Source: Acidobacteriota bacterium | GTDB lineage: Bacteria; Acidobacteriota; Terriglobia; Acidiferrales; UBA7541 | DNA length: 64,000 nt | Direction: 5' to 3' | NCBI GenBank assembly: GCA_021788095.1 | Contig: JAJYLB010000015.1 | Location: 1 to 64,000 of the forward strand | Shown here: positions 9,341-21,362 of the stretch, piece after piece | Layout of the letters: each line of letters opens with the position of its first letter | How positions within the stretch are numbered: position 1 is the stretch's first letter | Program-made: the position numbers and the translations under genes | Notes under the pieces: generated by a model | Databases searched by the model: none | Told to the model about the DNA's origin: nothing | The model's input: the letters and a program-made list of their open reading frames with translations, nothing else

Positions 9341-9688
9341 CCGCGGCGCAGGGCTGCTCCGGCAGAAAGAGGATGCCAAGGGGGCAGGGGAGGCGAAGGA
9401 AAGCCGCTCCAGCCCGCTTCATTCATGAAGAATGCGCTCAGGACCGTAACCTCAGCCGTCATTCTGATCCCCGATGCCGTTCGTCGGGACGAAGAATCCC
9501 GACCCACAGTCGATATCGCGGGATCCTTCGCTCAGGATGACAGTGTTTTGGCGCGCCGCCCAGTTTTTGAATGGGTCTTTGCGAATAAAGCGGGCTAGCC
9601 GGCGCCGCGGAGGCGCGGAGAACGGCGGCAGTTGTCGGAGGCTGAGGTCCTTCGCTTCGACCGGGGACGGAAGAGGAGCCTCTGCCGG
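9341..9688. repeat. Spacer with a GGGATCCTTCGCTCAGGATGACAG-type dispersed repeat
   Basis: No gene is supported. The segment around 9515-9545 (GCGGGATCCTTCGCTCAGG ATGACAG) is closely related to one inside repeat R2 at 58516-58545 (GCGGGATCCTTCGCTGCTCTCAGG ACGACAG). The rest of the spacer is without recognised features. It separates convergent TPR and sensor-kinase genes. Confidence 0.45.
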
Positions 9689-12097
<2,409 letters not shown>

Positions 12098-12436
12098 CGT
12101 CGTCCCATCCTGGCGTGTCGTTAGGGGAAGGGCAGATTTCGCGAGGGCCGAGCCTAGCGGGGCGAGGCTCGTTCGCGAAGGTCGGGGAGAGAGGGAACTA
12201 CGACGGAATTTCCGGGACCCAGCCGAAGTATAGCCGCTGGGGCGGGCGCGACGGCTGCGGCAAGGGCGCGTGTTGTCGTATCAGCCAGCGCCGCGCGTGG
12301 TGGGGCAGGCAGGGCGCCGAAAGGTTCCTCCTTAGTACTTTGGTCGGATTGACCGGCGCGGCCTTCGCGCTTACACCGGTACCTGTGGCGCCCCGAGCGG
12401 CGGAGCGAGCCGCTGGGGTTCCGGCCACGAACGATC
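12098..12436. other. Divergent spacer between sensor kinase and Tad-like cassette A
   Basis: Holds a TTCGCGA...TCGCGAA inverted repeat near 12138-12180. A weak sigma70-like pair is possible for cassette A: TTGACC at 12349-12354 and TTACAC at 12371-12376, 16-bp spacing. No gene is seen. Confidence 0.35.
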
Positions 12437-12937
12437 ATGACCTGCCAAGCGAGAGCGCATGGGCGCGGCGAGCGCGGGAGCGACATCGTCGAGTTCGGAT
12501 TCGTGGTGACGATGCTCGCCGGGCTGCTGCTGGCGGCGGTGGTGTTGGCGCGCGGGTACAACGTCTATCAATCGATCGTTCGCGCCGCGCGCGAGGGGGC
12601 GCGGATGGCGGTGCTGCCCAACTGCGCGAGCTGCGGCAACACCTACCTCGATCCATCGAGCGGTGTGACCGAAGCCAGCAGCCTCGTCTTCGCCGATACC
12701 ATCTCTCCGGCGCTGCGTGCGGCGGACCTGGACCCGAACGCCGTCTCGAATTATTCGGAAAGTGTTGGCTGGCTGGACGCCGGCGATACCGAGGAGCAGT
12801 GCGGCGCGACGGTCGCCTTCCAGTATCCCTACCGCTTGCCCATCCCGTTCCTGCCCGCCCGCCTTTCCACGATCGAGATCGGCGCCAGCGTCCAAATGCG
12901 CCGCGAGAATCAGCCGCAGGGAGGGACGTGCCCATGA
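12437..12937 (+). CDS. TadE-like pseudopilin, cassette A gene 1
   Basis: A 166-residue protein with a short basic N-terminus ending RGERGSDIVEFGFVV and one hydrophobic helix, the pattern of TadE-type pseudopilins of Tad/Flp pilus systems. The periplasmic part contains YQSIVRAAREGARMAV and a Cys pair (CASCGN). It is paralogous to the gene at 18413: both end with QCGxTVxFxYPYRLxIPFL and VQMRxENQP. First gene of an E-E-G cassette; its stop overlaps the next start (ATGA). No Tad ATPase or secretin lies in the window. Confidence 0.75.
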   Translation: MTCQARAHGRGERGSDIVEFGFVVTMLAGLLLAAVVLARGYNVYQSIVRAAREGARMAVLPNCASCGNTYLDPSSGVTEASSLVFADTISPALRAADLDPNAVSNYSESVGWLDAGDTEEQCGATVAFQYPYRLPIPFLPARLSTIEIGASVQMRRENQPQGGTCP

Positions 12938-13440
12938 CGCGCTGTTCCGAAGCGCGGCAGCGCGGGGCGGAACTCGTGGAATTCGCGTTGGTGTTGCCGG
13001 CGATTCTCCTGTTGCTGGTGGGGATTGTCGATTTCGGCGCGGCATTCGCCCTGCGGCAGAAGATGACCAACGCAGCGCGGGAATGCGCGCGGATCGTTGT
13101 TTCCGAGCCGCTGAGCGACCAGAGCTGCCAGAGCGCGACGCCGTGCGCGATCGTGGCGGGTGCGAACGCGGCGGTCGCCTACATGGGAAACGCCGGGGCC
13201 AGCTTGGCATGCATCCAGCCGGCCGCGCCGACGTCGTCCAGCGCGCTGGAATGGACCTATGCGTGTGCGGGCGGGGCCACGCTCGTCATCAATCGCGGCT
13301 ATACGATCTCGGGTCCCGGCGGCGGCCTCATCCCCGCCACGCAAGTTACTCTGACCTACCCGGTGGCCTGGTGCCTGGGAGGGCTCGCTCCCTCCGCTCC
13401 GATCGCCACCCAAGTGACGATGCCGGACTTGGTGAGCTGA
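12934..13440 (+). CDS. TadE-like pseudopilin, cassette A gene 2
   Basis: A 168-residue TadE-like protein. The N-terminal RQRGAELVEFALVLPAILLLLVG is the pseudopilin processing site plus TM helix, followed by FALRQKMTNAARECARIV. Cys-rich periplasmic region (SCQSATPC, ACIQPA, YACAGG). Paralogous to the gene at 19010, which shares GAAFALKQKLTNAAREGARIV and an equivalent C-terminus. Translationally coupled to the preceding gene by a 4-bp overlap. Confidence 0.75.
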   Translation: MTRCSEARQRGAELVEFALVLPAILLLLVGIVDFGAAFALRQKMTNAARECARIVVSEPLSDQSCQSATPCAIVAGANAAVAYMGNAGASLACIQPAAPTSSSALEWTYACAGGATLVINRGYTISGPGGGLIPATQVTLTYPVAWCLGGLAPSAPIATQVTMPDLVS

Positions 13441-13441
13441 G

Positions 13442-14869
13442 ATGAGCGCACCTGCGGGAAAATATTGTCGCCGCCGTGGCGAAGCATGCGTCGCCCCGGG
13501 TCTGGGGCATGGCGGGGCAACCAGCGGGCGCGATCGCGTAACTCCATCCGGGACGGAAGGGGCGCGGGACGGCGTCCCTAGAAACGCGAGGCGGAAGCGT
13601 GGCCAGCGTGGCGCAACGCTGGTGCTTGTGGCCGCGACCCTGGTCGCGCTGCTCGCGGCCGCGGCCTTGGCGATCGACCTCGGCCTGCTGTACGTGGCGC
13701 GAAGCGAAGCGCAACGCGCCGCCGACGCGGCCGCACTCGCCGGCGCGGCCTCGTTGGCTTCTTCCGGCTGCTTCGGCTCGATCGGCGGCTGCGTGGGCGG
13801 CGGAACGCAAGAGGCGCAGGCGCGCGCCCAAGCGGAGGCAGTGGGAGCCCAGAATTTCGTATTGGGGCAAGCCGCGAGCATCGCGAACGGCGACGTCAGT
13901 TTCGGCTATCCCAGTCCGGAGGAGCCTCAAATCACCGTCACCGTGGCGCGAACGGCGGCGCGAGGGAACGCCATTCCCACGCTCTTCGCCCGGCTGTTCG
14001 GCGTGTACGCGGCGGACGTCGCGGCGACGGCGACCGCCGAGGCGTTCGACCCATCCGGATCGAACGTACCGGTAGGCTACGGCTGCGTCGCCCCGTTTCT
14101 GGTTCCGAATTGCGATCCCGATCATGTGAACGTCCCTGGCGGCAACGTGAACGGGGCCTGCAACAACGGCACGGGCGGCGCGGGCTACTTCCTGAATCCG
14201 GCGACCGGGGCGCTGGAAAATCCCGGCCTCTACAGCGCCGGCGGCGTGATGGGCGAGCCCTGGCGATTGCACAGCAACGCCGCCCCCAGCCAGTGGTACC
14301 TCGCTGCCTACAATACGAACCTGGCGAGCCAAATCAGCAATGGGAGCGGAAACGGGAACGGGCAAAGCGCAGCGCTGCTGGGCGAATACATCTCCGAATG
14401 CGCGCCGGTCGAACTCGCTTGCGGCGCGACGATCCAAACCTTTAACGGGCAGTCGGTTGGGCCCGCCGATCAAGGAGTGGACGCCCGGATCAATGCCAGC
14501 CGCGACGGTCCCAGCCAAGGGCAAGACACCATCAACACTTCCCTCGGCCTGCCCTTCCCCATCACAGGAGGCGCCAACAACCCCAACGCGGCCCTGGTGG
14601 GGCAAATCTATTACGGTCCGAGCGATTCGGAAGTGCTTGTCCCCATCTACGACGGCCACGCACTCAATCCCGGCGGCAGCACCGTCACGGTTCTCGGGTT
14701 CATGCAGCTCTTCATCATCGACGTCATGCACCGCAGCAATAGCGATCTGATCGATACGGTCGTCTTGAACGTGGTGGGGTGCGCGAGCGGTGGCAGCGGT
14801 CAGACGCCGGCCATCAACGTCGCCGGCGGAGCTGCGGTGCCGATACGTCTGATTCGGCAAGCCAACTAG
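13442..14869 (+). CDS. TadG-like secreted protein, cassette A gene 3
   Basis: A 475-residue protein with RGQRGATLVLVAATLVALLAAAALAIDLG, the TadG/flp-type N-terminal anchor, followed by LYVARSEAQRAADAAALAGAASL, the conserved post-TM motif. The large extracytoplasmic region has Cys pairs and VGPADQGVDARINAS, shared with its paralogue at 19612 (VGPVNQGVDTLIGAS). The first 57 residues before the anchor are unusual and contain repeat-like sequence, so the real start may lie downstream of 13442. No von Willebrand domain is evident. Confidence 0.7.
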   Translation: MSAPAGKYCRRRGEACVAPGLGHGGATSGRDRVTPSGTEGARDGVPRNARRKRGQRGATLVLVAATLVALLAAAALAIDLGLLYVARSEAQRAADAAALAGAASLASSGCFGSIGGCVGGGTQEAQARAQAEAVGAQNFVLGQAASIANGDVSFGYPSPEEPQITVTVARTAARGNAIPTLFARLFGVYAADVAATATAEAFDPSGSNVPVGYGCVAPFLVPNCDPDHVNVPGGNVNGACNNGTGGAGYFLNPATGALENPGLYSAGGVMGEPWRLHSNAAPSQWYLAAYNTNLASQISNGSGNGNGQSAALLGEYISECAPVELACGATIQTFNGQSVGPADQGVDARINASRDGPSQGQDTINTSLGLPFPITGGANNPNAALVGQIYYGPSDSEVLVPIYDGHALNPGGSTVTVLGFMQLFIIDVMHRSNSDLIDTVVLNVVGCASGGSGQTPAINVAGGAAVPIRLIRQAN

Positions 14870-15231
14870 CCCCGGCACCCGCGCCCAGGAAACTGGATGG
14901 AAACCAACGTGCGTCATTTCTTAAGAAGTCTTCCCAAGCCATTCCGCCGCAATAAGTTCCTGGCAAGGGATGGCATGGAGAATGTCTGCGAAGGCCGCCC
15001 TCTATTTCCTAGAGAGTAAACAACTCTCGGAGCAATTGGCACTTTCGAGATACTAGGACCCTGCTGACCCTTATACCCATTGTGACCTAAGAGCCATTGC
15101 CCCATAATAGCTTGTGTCGCCTGTGCAGCGGTCGCCTTCCAGCGCCGTAGTGTCGGCGAAGGACGCACTTCGGGATGGATTCGGACGAGGCGAGTCCAGG
15201 GCCTGCGGACGAGAGACGCGAGGGGGGGGGA
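14870..15231. other. Spacer between cassettes A and B
   Basis: No gene is supported. The stretch 14920-15120 is visibly more AT-rich than its surroundings and contains the small inverted repeat GAGAGTaaacaACTCTC near 15012-15028. It probably holds the cassette B promoter, but I cannot assign boxes. Confidence 0.3.
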
Positions 15232-16665
15232 ATGCTACGCAAACCTGAAAGTGGGCAAGCACTAGTACTGACGGTGGCGGCGCTCGTGGCGCTATTGGGC
15301 GCGCTTGGCTTGGCCATTGACATGGGCGTGCTGCGATACGACAAGCGCTTGCAGCAAACGGCGGCCGATGCCGCGGCAATAGCGGGCGCGACGAACCTAT
15401 ACAATTCCTCGGATACGACCTCGACGGGAGCGGGGGGAGCGGGGGTGTTGGCCGGAGCGATTGCGGCGGCGAAGGCCAACGGGTTCCCAGATACCTGCAA
15501 GTACACCTACGGCGGGAGCAACTGTCCGACCGGTGGCGGCGTCGGGTACGTAACGGTCAAAGTGAACAATCCACCCGCTTCTGGTCCGCATGCAGGCCAG
15601 GATGCCTACGTCGAGGTGCTCGTCTCCGACGTTCAGCCGACCTATTTCATGAAAATCCTGGGCGTCAGCAGTGCCACGGTGGTCGCGCGGGCCGTGGCTG
15701 CGGCTCCGCCGGGCTACAGCCTTGGGGATAACTGCCTGACGACGCTCCAGCCGCCTACGGCGAGTATCGAAGGCGTTAACCTCAACGGGAATCCCACTCT
15801 CAACGCTCCTACCTGCGGGATCGCCGACAATGGGAACTTCAATACCAAGGGGAACGCGCTGAATGTCGTTGCTGACACGTTTGGGGCGGCGGGCACCTGG
15901 GTGAGCAAAGGCACGCAGCCCGGCGACGTTCAATGCACATCCGGCCAGACGCCCTGCCCGATCTACCCGACGGCGGGATTCAATGATCCACTGGCCAGCA
16001 AGCTGAACGCGACTACGGCGCCCACGCCCAGCAGTTCGCCGCAGACTTGCTCGATCAGCGGCAGCGGGAGTACCAATACCGGCAGCACGTACTGCACCTA
16101 TAACAGCACGGACAGCACCTACTACATTTCCCCGGGCACCTACTGCTCGATCACGATCACCGGCGTGGCGACCGACAAGGTGGTCTTCAATTCCGGGGTG
16201 TACATTTTCGAAGGCACCAGCGGCGGGTGCTCGAGCCAGTCGCTAAATATTCCCGGCAACGCCACGATCAGCAGCCCGAATCCGACTGCGACCGGCAACC
16301 CGGCCGACGGCGTGACGTTCTATTTTACCGGCTCCTCCACCCTGAACATCACGGGTAATCCGACCGCGCAGCTCTATGCGCCCGGGCCGTCTGGAACGTA
16401 TCCGGGGATTTTGATGTGGCAGGATGCCAGCGATACCAACACCAACGGGCCCCAACTGGGCGGGAACAACGGCAGCAATTACGCCGGAATTCTGTATTTC
16501 CCGAACGATCAGTTGACGTTTTTCGGGAACGCGACTTCCTTCGACGTCGCCGATGTGGTGGTAGGGTCCATAGCTCTGAGCGGGGATCCCACCGTCAACC
16601 TGGAGGGGTCGGCGGACTTGCCGGCGGGAGTGAGTTCGAGTGCGGTTCCGAAGCTGGTCGAGTGA
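15232..16665 (+). CDS. TadG-like protein with beta-rich C-terminal domain, cassette B gene 1
   Basis: A 477-residue protein. The anchor is ESGQALVLTVAALVALLGALGLAIDMG, followed by LRYDKRLQQTAADAAAIAGA. The C-terminal 200 residues are Gly/Ser/Thr/Asn-rich with repeated strand-like units (GVTFYFTGSSTLNITGN, QLTFFGNATSFDVADVVVG), suggesting a right-handed beta-helix-like surface domain. Paralogous to the gene at 29048 over its whole length. Start chosen at ATG 15232, just behind a long purine run (GAGGGGGGGGGA), rather than the track start at 15175. First gene of a G-E-E cassette. Confidence 0.75.
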   Translation: MLRKPESGQALVLTVAALVALLGALGLAIDMGVLRYDKRLQQTAADAAAIAGATNLYNSSDTTSTGAGGAGVLAGAIAAAKANGFPDTCKYTYGGSNCPTGGGVGYVTVKVNNPPASGPHAGQDAYVEVLVSDVQPTYFMKILGVSSATVVARAVAAAPPGYSLGDNCLTTLQPPTASIEGVNLNGNPTLNAPTCGIADNGNFNTKGNALNVVADTFGAAGTWVSKGTQPGDVQCTSGQTPCPIYPTAGFNDPLASKLNATTAPTPSSSPQTCSISGSGSTNTGSTYCTYNSTDSTYYISPGTYCSITITGVATDKVVFNSGVYIFEGTSGGCSSQSLNIPGNATISSPNPTATGNPADGVTFYFTGSSTLNITGNPTAQLYAPGPSGTYPGILMWQDASDTNTNGPQLGGNNGSNYAGILYFPNDQLTFFGNATSFDVADVVVGSIALSGDPTVNLEGSADLPAGVSSSAVPKLVE

Positions 16666-16764
16666 GCGGAAAGTCAGGAAACAGGTGACACAGTACAGGG
16701 TATAGCAAACGGGTACACGGCGGACGATGGCGGGTCGCTCGGAAGGGGAACAAGGAGCAGGGAA

Positions 16765-17367
16765 GTGAGGGGAAGCGGGAATTCACGCGCGGGGAGCAGG
16801 AAGCCGCACAGGAGGCAAGCGGGCCAGAATCTCGTGGAACTGGCTCTGGTGACGCCGCTGCTTGTGGCCCTTGTACTTGGCGCGGTCGAGCTGGGCCGTT
16901 ATGCCTATCTGAGCATTCTGGTGGGCGACGCGGCGCACGCCGGCGCGCTTTACGGGGCGCAGAACTTCATCGACGCCGCCAACGCCGTCAGTATCTGCAA
17001 GGCTGCCGGCAACGACTATCAGGCCGGCACGCTGCCCACCACGTGTACCGATGCGGGCACCTCGCCAGCGACGCCCGTGACCTCCTGCCCGTCGGGGAAC
17101 ACGTGCACTTTCGACCCCCTCACCGTCTCTTCCACTGACGGTTGCGGGTGCGATGTCGCAGGTACCTACACGTCCCTTGGGACGACAACGGCGGCTTGCG
17201 GGACGGGCAGCGTCGACCCGACCACCGCCTGCAGCAACCAATCCGAGTGGGTCGTGACGGTTTCCGTGACGGCTTCGGCCACTTTCCAATCGCTCTTCAA
17301 GTACCCGTGGATTCCGAGCTCGCTCACCATTGTGAAGACCGCCACCATGCGGATCGAGTCCTATTGA
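16765..17367 (+). CDS. TadE-like pseudopilin, cassette B gene 2
   Basis: A 200-residue protein with a GTG start behind AAGGAGCAGG. The N-terminus RRQAGQNLVELALVTPLLVALVLGAVELGRYAYLSILV is a pseudopilin-type signal and helix. The paralogue at 30432 shares ELGRYAYLSILVG(D/N)AA and the closing KYPWIPSSL/SYPWIPTSL strand. The periplasmic part is Cys- and Thr-rich (CTDAGTS, STDGCGCDVAG). Confidence 0.75.
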   Translation: MRGSGNSRAGSRKPHRRQAGQNLVELALVTPLLVALVLGAVELGRYAYLSILVGDAAHAGALYGAQNFIDAANAVSICKAAGNDYQAGTLPTTCTDAGTSPATPVTSCPSGNTCTFDPLTVSSTDGCGCDVAGTYTSLGTTTAACGTGSVDPTTACSNQSEWVVTVSVTASATFQSLFKYPWIPSSLTIVKTATMRIESY

Positions 17368-17381
17368 AGAAGGACGGGATC

Positions 17382-17975
17382 ATGAGGACGCCTACAGCTT
17401 CCACAAACCAGAAGCGGGCCGCCGCCGGCCGCGGTTGGCGAGCCAGGGAGCGCGGCAGCACGCTCGTCGAGTTCGGGCTGTCGTTGATGGTGCTGATGAC
17501 TTTGATGCTCGGTGTGGTGGAATTCAGCCGGTCGCTCTACGCATACCATTTCGTTTCGCACGCGGCGCGGCAGGCGGCACGCTGGGCCGCGGTGAATGGT
17601 TCGACCTGCGGCGACGACGGAAGCTGCGTCGGCAGCGACGGCATGAATAACGGCTATGCCACCGCTGCCGACATCCAAAACTACGCGATCGGCTTGGCTC
17701 CGACAGGCATTAACTCGCAGAACGTCACGGCTGCGGTGTCGTGGCCGAAATCGGGCACAGCGCCGCCCTCGAACTCTCTGTGCAGTACCTACCCCACGGC
17801 ACCCGGCTGCTTCTGCTACACTTCCACCACGATCGGCAACGCCGACACGGATGCCAACGGACCGGGATGCCCCGTTCAGGTTAAGGTGAGCTACGACTTC
17901 CATTTCATCTTTCCCTTCGTCCACTCCGGCGCCCTCCAGCTTTCGAGCACGGCGCAATCCGTCATTACGCATTAG
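17382..17975 (+). CDS. TadE-like pseudopilin, cassette B gene 3
   Basis: A 197-residue protein starting at ATG 17382, 14 bp after the previous gene. ERGSTLVEFGLSLMVLMTLMLGVVEFSRSLYAYHFVSHAARQAARWA defines the TadE-like signal and helix. The C-terminus ends HFIFPFVHSGALQLSSTAQSVI, nearly matching the paralogue at 30974 (FLFPVVHSGSITLSSTSEMVI). Cys-rich middle part. The track ORF opening at 17142 reads back into the preceding gene. Confidence 0.75.
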   Translation: MRTPTASTNQKRAAAGRGWRARERGSTLVEFGLSLMVLMTLMLGVVEFSRSLYAYHFVSHAARQAARWAAVNGSTCGDDGSCVGSDGMNNGYATAADIQNYAIGLAPTGINSQNVTAAVSWPKSGTAPPSNSLCSTYPTAPGCFCYTSTTIGNADTDANGPGCPVQVKVSYDFHFIFPFVHSGALQLSSTAQSVITH

Positions 17976-18412
17976 CGGGAATTTCCCGCCTGAGTGGTTC
18001 CGTTGCCGGAGTTTGCGCTCGCTCGGATCGAAATCGCCGTAGCCTGAATCTCGCCGCTCGGGGGAGTCGAATGGCAGCGGCCAAAGGCAGAAAATCCGGC
18101 TCCGTCTTTCGATCACTATCAGCTGGGATGGTAATAGCACACGCTGAGTGTTCTGTTCCTCACCGAATAGCCATATCCCGCGGACTTTGGAGGACCAAGT
18201 CCTATCCCCGTGGTTGCAAGCAATTTAGGCACCCAAGCTAGCAGGGATGGGTCTAGGAGTAGCGGCGTGTAGTACTGATAGGTTATTACTCGCGCGTGAA
18301 CGTTAAGGCGCCCCCAAGAACCTCTCCCACAGTCACTTAAAGCTGGACTTCCGAAGCCGCTCGGATACAATGATCGCCATATACGCTGAGGATCTAACCG
18401 CAAGGGGGAGCG
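17976..18412. other. 437-bp spacer between cassettes B and C
   Basis: No gene is supported. The half from about 18110 to 18370 is less GC-rich than the coding flanks, as in the spacer before cassette B. No clear promoter boxes or repeats are recognised. Confidence 0.3.
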
Positions 18413-18985
18413 GTGAAAGTGATCTGCGGATTTCTACCGTGGCGCAATCGTAATCGTGTCTTGAGGAGCGGCGAACGTGGAGCCGAAATCCTCGAATTCG
18501 CCCTGATTTTCGCGGCGCTGATGACGCTGATGATGGGCATCGTTGTGTTCGCCCGCGCCTACAACGACTACCAGACCATCACGCGTGCCGCGCGGGAAGG
18601 CGTGCGCGAAGGGGTGCTGCCGACCGCGGCGTATTTGGGAAACAATCTGACCTATCTTGTCGGGGATGGGGCTTGCCCCGGTAAAGCGACGAACTCGCCG
18701 GGTACTCAACTCTTCAACAATTTCGTCGCGCCGGCGCTGGAAGCTTCGAGCTTCGACCCAAGGGGCGTGAAAAACTACCGGGAGTGCCTGGCTTGGCTCG
18801 ATCCCGCAGGGACTGCGGCGAACCAGTGCGGCGTCACCGTCAGCTTTGAATATCCGTACCGATTGAATATTCCCTTCCTGGGGGCGAGCCTGGGAACCAT
18901 TCCCATCAGTACCAGCGTACAGATGCGTATCGAGAATCAGCCGATGGGCGCCGGAGCCACCTGCGGAGGGGTGGCGGCGCCGTAG
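18413..18985 (+). CDS. TadE-like pseudopilin, cassette C gene 1
   Basis: A 190-residue protein with a GTG start 5 nt after AAGGGGGAG. SGERGAEILEFALIFAALMTLMMGIVVFARAYNDYQTITRAAREGVREG gives the pseudopilin-like signal and helix. Paralogue of the gene at 12437, with matching C-terminal blocks (WLDPAGTAANQCGVTVSFEYPYRLNIPFL; VQMRIENQP). First of an E-E-G cassette. Confidence 0.75.
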   Translation: MKVICGFLPWRNRNRVLRSGERGAEILEFALIFAALMTLMMGIVVFARAYNDYQTITRAAREGVREGVLPTAAYLGNNLTYLVGDGACPGKATNSPGTQLFNNFVAPALEASSFDPRGVKNYRECLAWLDPAGTAANQCGVTVSFEYPYRLNIPFLGASLGTIPISTSVQMRIENQPMGAGATCGGVAAP

Positions 18986-19009
18986 CCACACGGATAGGGG
19001 GAGGATGGC

Positions 19010-19588
19010 ATGAGAAACCCGCGGAGGATGACGGCGGGGCAAGGGCGAGAGCGTGGCAGCCAGCTGCTTGAATTCGCTATAGCGGCGCCGATGCTTCTGC
19101 TACTGGTGATCGGTGTTTGGGACTACGGGGCGGCGTTCGCTCTGAAGCAGAAGCTGACCAATGCGGCGCGCGAGGGCGCTCGAATCGTTTCGGAAACGCC
19201 TTCCAGTACTGCCGATGTCGGCGGCACCCCGTGCACGCCGGCGCCCTGCAACATCCAAGCGGGGATGCGAGCGGTGGTGCAGTATGTAGATCATGCGGGT
19301 CTCAATGCTTCGTGCCTGCTTTCGGCCGCGCCCACCTCGGCGGCGCCATCGAACGGTTGGATCTATTCCTGCAACAAAATCACACTGGAAATCGATCGGG
19401 GAATCGTGAGCGGGTCATTCGTGGAGCCGTATATCGCCGTGCCGCAACCCGGGATCGGAACGGTGAACGTAGGAATGACGGTGGTCACGCTCATCTATCC
19501 GGTAACGTGGACGGCTGGACAACTGGTTCCCCCACCGCTGCCTCCGCAGATCACCAGCCAAGTGAAGATGCAGAACATCTACCCTTGA
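19010..19588 (+). CDS. TadE-like pseudopilin, cassette C gene 2
   Basis: A 192-residue protein. ERGSQLLEFAIAAPMLLLLVIGVWDYGAAFALKQKLTNAAREGARIV is the signature N-terminus. Paralogue of the gene at 12934. Extracytoplasmic Cys pairs (CTPAPC) are conserved in position. It lies 24 bp after gene 1 and 23 bp before gene 3, so co-transcription is likely. Confidence 0.75.
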   Translation: MRNPRRMTAGQGRERGSQLLEFAIAAPMLLLLVIGVWDYGAAFALKQKLTNAAREGARIVSETPSSTADVGGTPCTPAPCNIQAGMRAVVQYVDHAGLNASCLLSAAPTSAAPSNGWIYSCNKITLEIDRGIVSGSFVEPYIAVPQPGIGTVNVGMTVVTLIYPVTWTAGQLVPPPLPPQITSQVKMQNIYP

Positions 19589-19611
19589 AGCGGGGGGAGG
19601 AGGGGGACGAA

Positions 19612-20982
19612 ATGCGAGCACTGACGGTGGACTCGGCGAGGGGAAGCGAGCGGGGCGTGACGCTGTTGTTTGTTTGCATCGCGCTGGTGGCCCTGCTGGG
19701 CGTCCTGGCTCTCGCCATCGACCTGAGCATGCTGTACGTGGGCCGCAGCGAAGCGCAACGCGCCGCGGACGCCGCAGCGCTGGCGGGGGCCACGGCATTC
19801 GCCCAGTCGCGGTGCACAGCGCCGGGCGGCGACTGCTCGGGCGACACCGTCGCTCAGACGGCGGCTTATACCCAGGCAAAGAGCGTGGGTGATGCGAACT
19901 ACGTGTTAAGAGAGCCGGTGGACATCAACACCGCGAATTGTGGGACGGTAAACGCCACCGGCACGCTGACCTGCGGCGACGTAGCCTTCTACTTCCCGAG
20001 TGGGCATGCGAACGAGCCGCAGGTCACCGTGACGGTTCGGCGCGGAGGCATTCCGCTGATTTTCGCCAAGATCTTCAACCAGGGGACGGCCACCGTCTTG
20101 GCCAAAGCCACGGCGGAAGCGACCCAGGCGTCGACGGTTGGGTGTCCCGTGCCGTTTCTGCTTGCCGACTGCAACACCGACCCCAAACCTTCTTCCCTGC
20201 AGCTGCAGTACAACTCCAATAGCCCGTTGACTAAGTGCCCTAGCACCACGAAGAGCTATTTCTTCGACCCGAACGATATCAGCCTGTACGACACCAATGC
20301 GGTCGGGCAGCCGTTGCTCCTCCACACCGGAACAAGCAACGGGACAATCGTTCCCAGCCAGTGGTATCTCGCCGGCATTACGGGTACGGGATCGACTTCG
20401 GGGTCGCCGAGCGCCAGTCTACTCCGCTCCAATATCGCCTTCTGCTCCCAGAACGCCGTCACGTGCGGCAGCAACGGCGTCTCGATCCCAGCGATTCCGG
20501 GAGCGAAAGTCGGTCCGGTGAATCAGGGGGTCGACACCCTTATCGGCGCGAGTGGAGACGGGCTGAATCAGGGGCAGGACGTCCTAGTAAGTATTACCAG
20601 CGACGGAACACCCGTCATCGACTCCGGCACACCCGGAGGCGGCCAGATCTATCCCGCCACGGACAGCAAATCGGTGGTCACCCTCCCCGTCTACGCGAAT
20701 GTTAACAACGCAAGCCCCAACACGACGCTACTGAGCTCGGGCAATCAGAACACAGTCTCCGTGGTAGGCTTCGCCCAGGTGTTCATCAATTACACGACGA
20801 AACCGGGCAGCATCAGCAGCCTGCCCGCTCCCTGCGATAATCCCAACCAGGTTGGACCCGGACCCTACAACGACGGCCCTGTCTGCGTGACCGTGCTGAA
20901 TCTGTCCCCCTGCCCCGGCAACACCGTCAATGGCGTGAGTTCGCCGGTGCCCGTGCGTTTGGTGCAGAGCCCGACGAACTAG
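19612..20982 (+). CDS. TadG-like secreted protein, cassette C gene 3
   Basis: A 456-residue protein. Start at ATG 19612 behind GGGGGAGGAGGGGG; the track ORF from 19117 is out of frame with gene 2 and overlaps it. ERGVTLLFVCIALVALLGVLALAIDLSMLYVGRSEAQRAADAAALAGA matches its paralogue at 13442. The extracytoplasmic region shares NQGVD(T)LIGASGDGLNQGQD and a closing PVPVRLV strand. Cys-rich, with no catalytic motif seen. Confidence 0.75.
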   Translation: MRALTVDSARGSERGVTLLFVCIALVALLGVLALAIDLSMLYVGRSEAQRAADAAALAGATAFAQSRCTAPGGDCSGDTVAQTAAYTQAKSVGDANYVLREPVDINTANCGTVNATGTLTCGDVAFYFPSGHANEPQVTVTVRRGGIPLIFAKIFNQGTATVLAKATAEATQASTVGCPVPFLLADCNTDPKPSSLQLQYNSNSPLTKCPSTTKSYFFDPNDISLYDTNAVGQPLLLHTGTSNGTIVPSQWYLAGITGTGSTSGSPSASLLRSNIAFCSQNAVTCGSNGVSIPAIPGAKVGPVNQGVDTLIGASGDGLNQGQDVLVSITSDGTPVIDSGTPGGGQIYPATDSKSVVTLPVYANVNNASPNTTLLSSGNQNTVSVVGFAQVFINYTTKPGSISSLPAPCDNPNQVGPGPYNDGPVCVTVLNLSPCPGNTVNGVSSPVPVRLVQSPTN

Positions 20983-21362
20983 GCCTGGGCGTCGACGCGA
21001 CGCAGGCCGAGCCCCCCTGGCCTGCCCGGGGCCCGGGGAGTGCCTGGCGGCAGCGCAGGGCCAGGCAATTCTCCGGCCTCCCCACCGATTCCCACCCGTT
21101 CAGGGTATACTCCGGCGCATGTTTGGCGCCGATTCGAACCCGTCTCACCTCACCGGGGAGGGCGGCAAGTGCCGGACCAAAGTGCCAGGCTAAGGCCTGG
21201 CGCTACACGCCGGCCTGGGGGTCGCCCCTAGCGTGAGCGCATGGCCGGGAGCGGTTCCGGCGCGGTCTGCTCCGAGGCTCTCGCCGAATTCGAACAGAAC
21301 CGCCCTATAATCTGGGCTTGCGCCGGCGGCCGGTACCGCGTGCCGGCGTCGAGCCGAACCGC
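20983..21362. other. Spacer before the glycosyltransferase gene
   Basis: No gene is supported. It includes short GC-rich inverted repeats (AGGCCTGGC and GCCTGG units near 20983-21050 and 21190-21220). A perfect TATAAT is annotated separately at 21306. Confidence 0.35.
21306..21311 (+). promoter_or_regulatory. Putative -10 box for the glycosyltransferase gene
   Basis: A perfect TATAAT in GC-rich DNA, 52 bp before ATG 21363. No good -35 hexamer is found at 16-18 bp. If used, the track start TTG 21318 would fall at the transcript's first bases, favouring ATG 21363. Confidence 0.35.

Noticed and set aside
14870-18412. tRNA or small RNA genes in the AT-richer spacers between Tad-like cassettes
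   Set aside because: No cloverleaf, no CCA-type 3' end and no paired promoter/terminator could be recognised.
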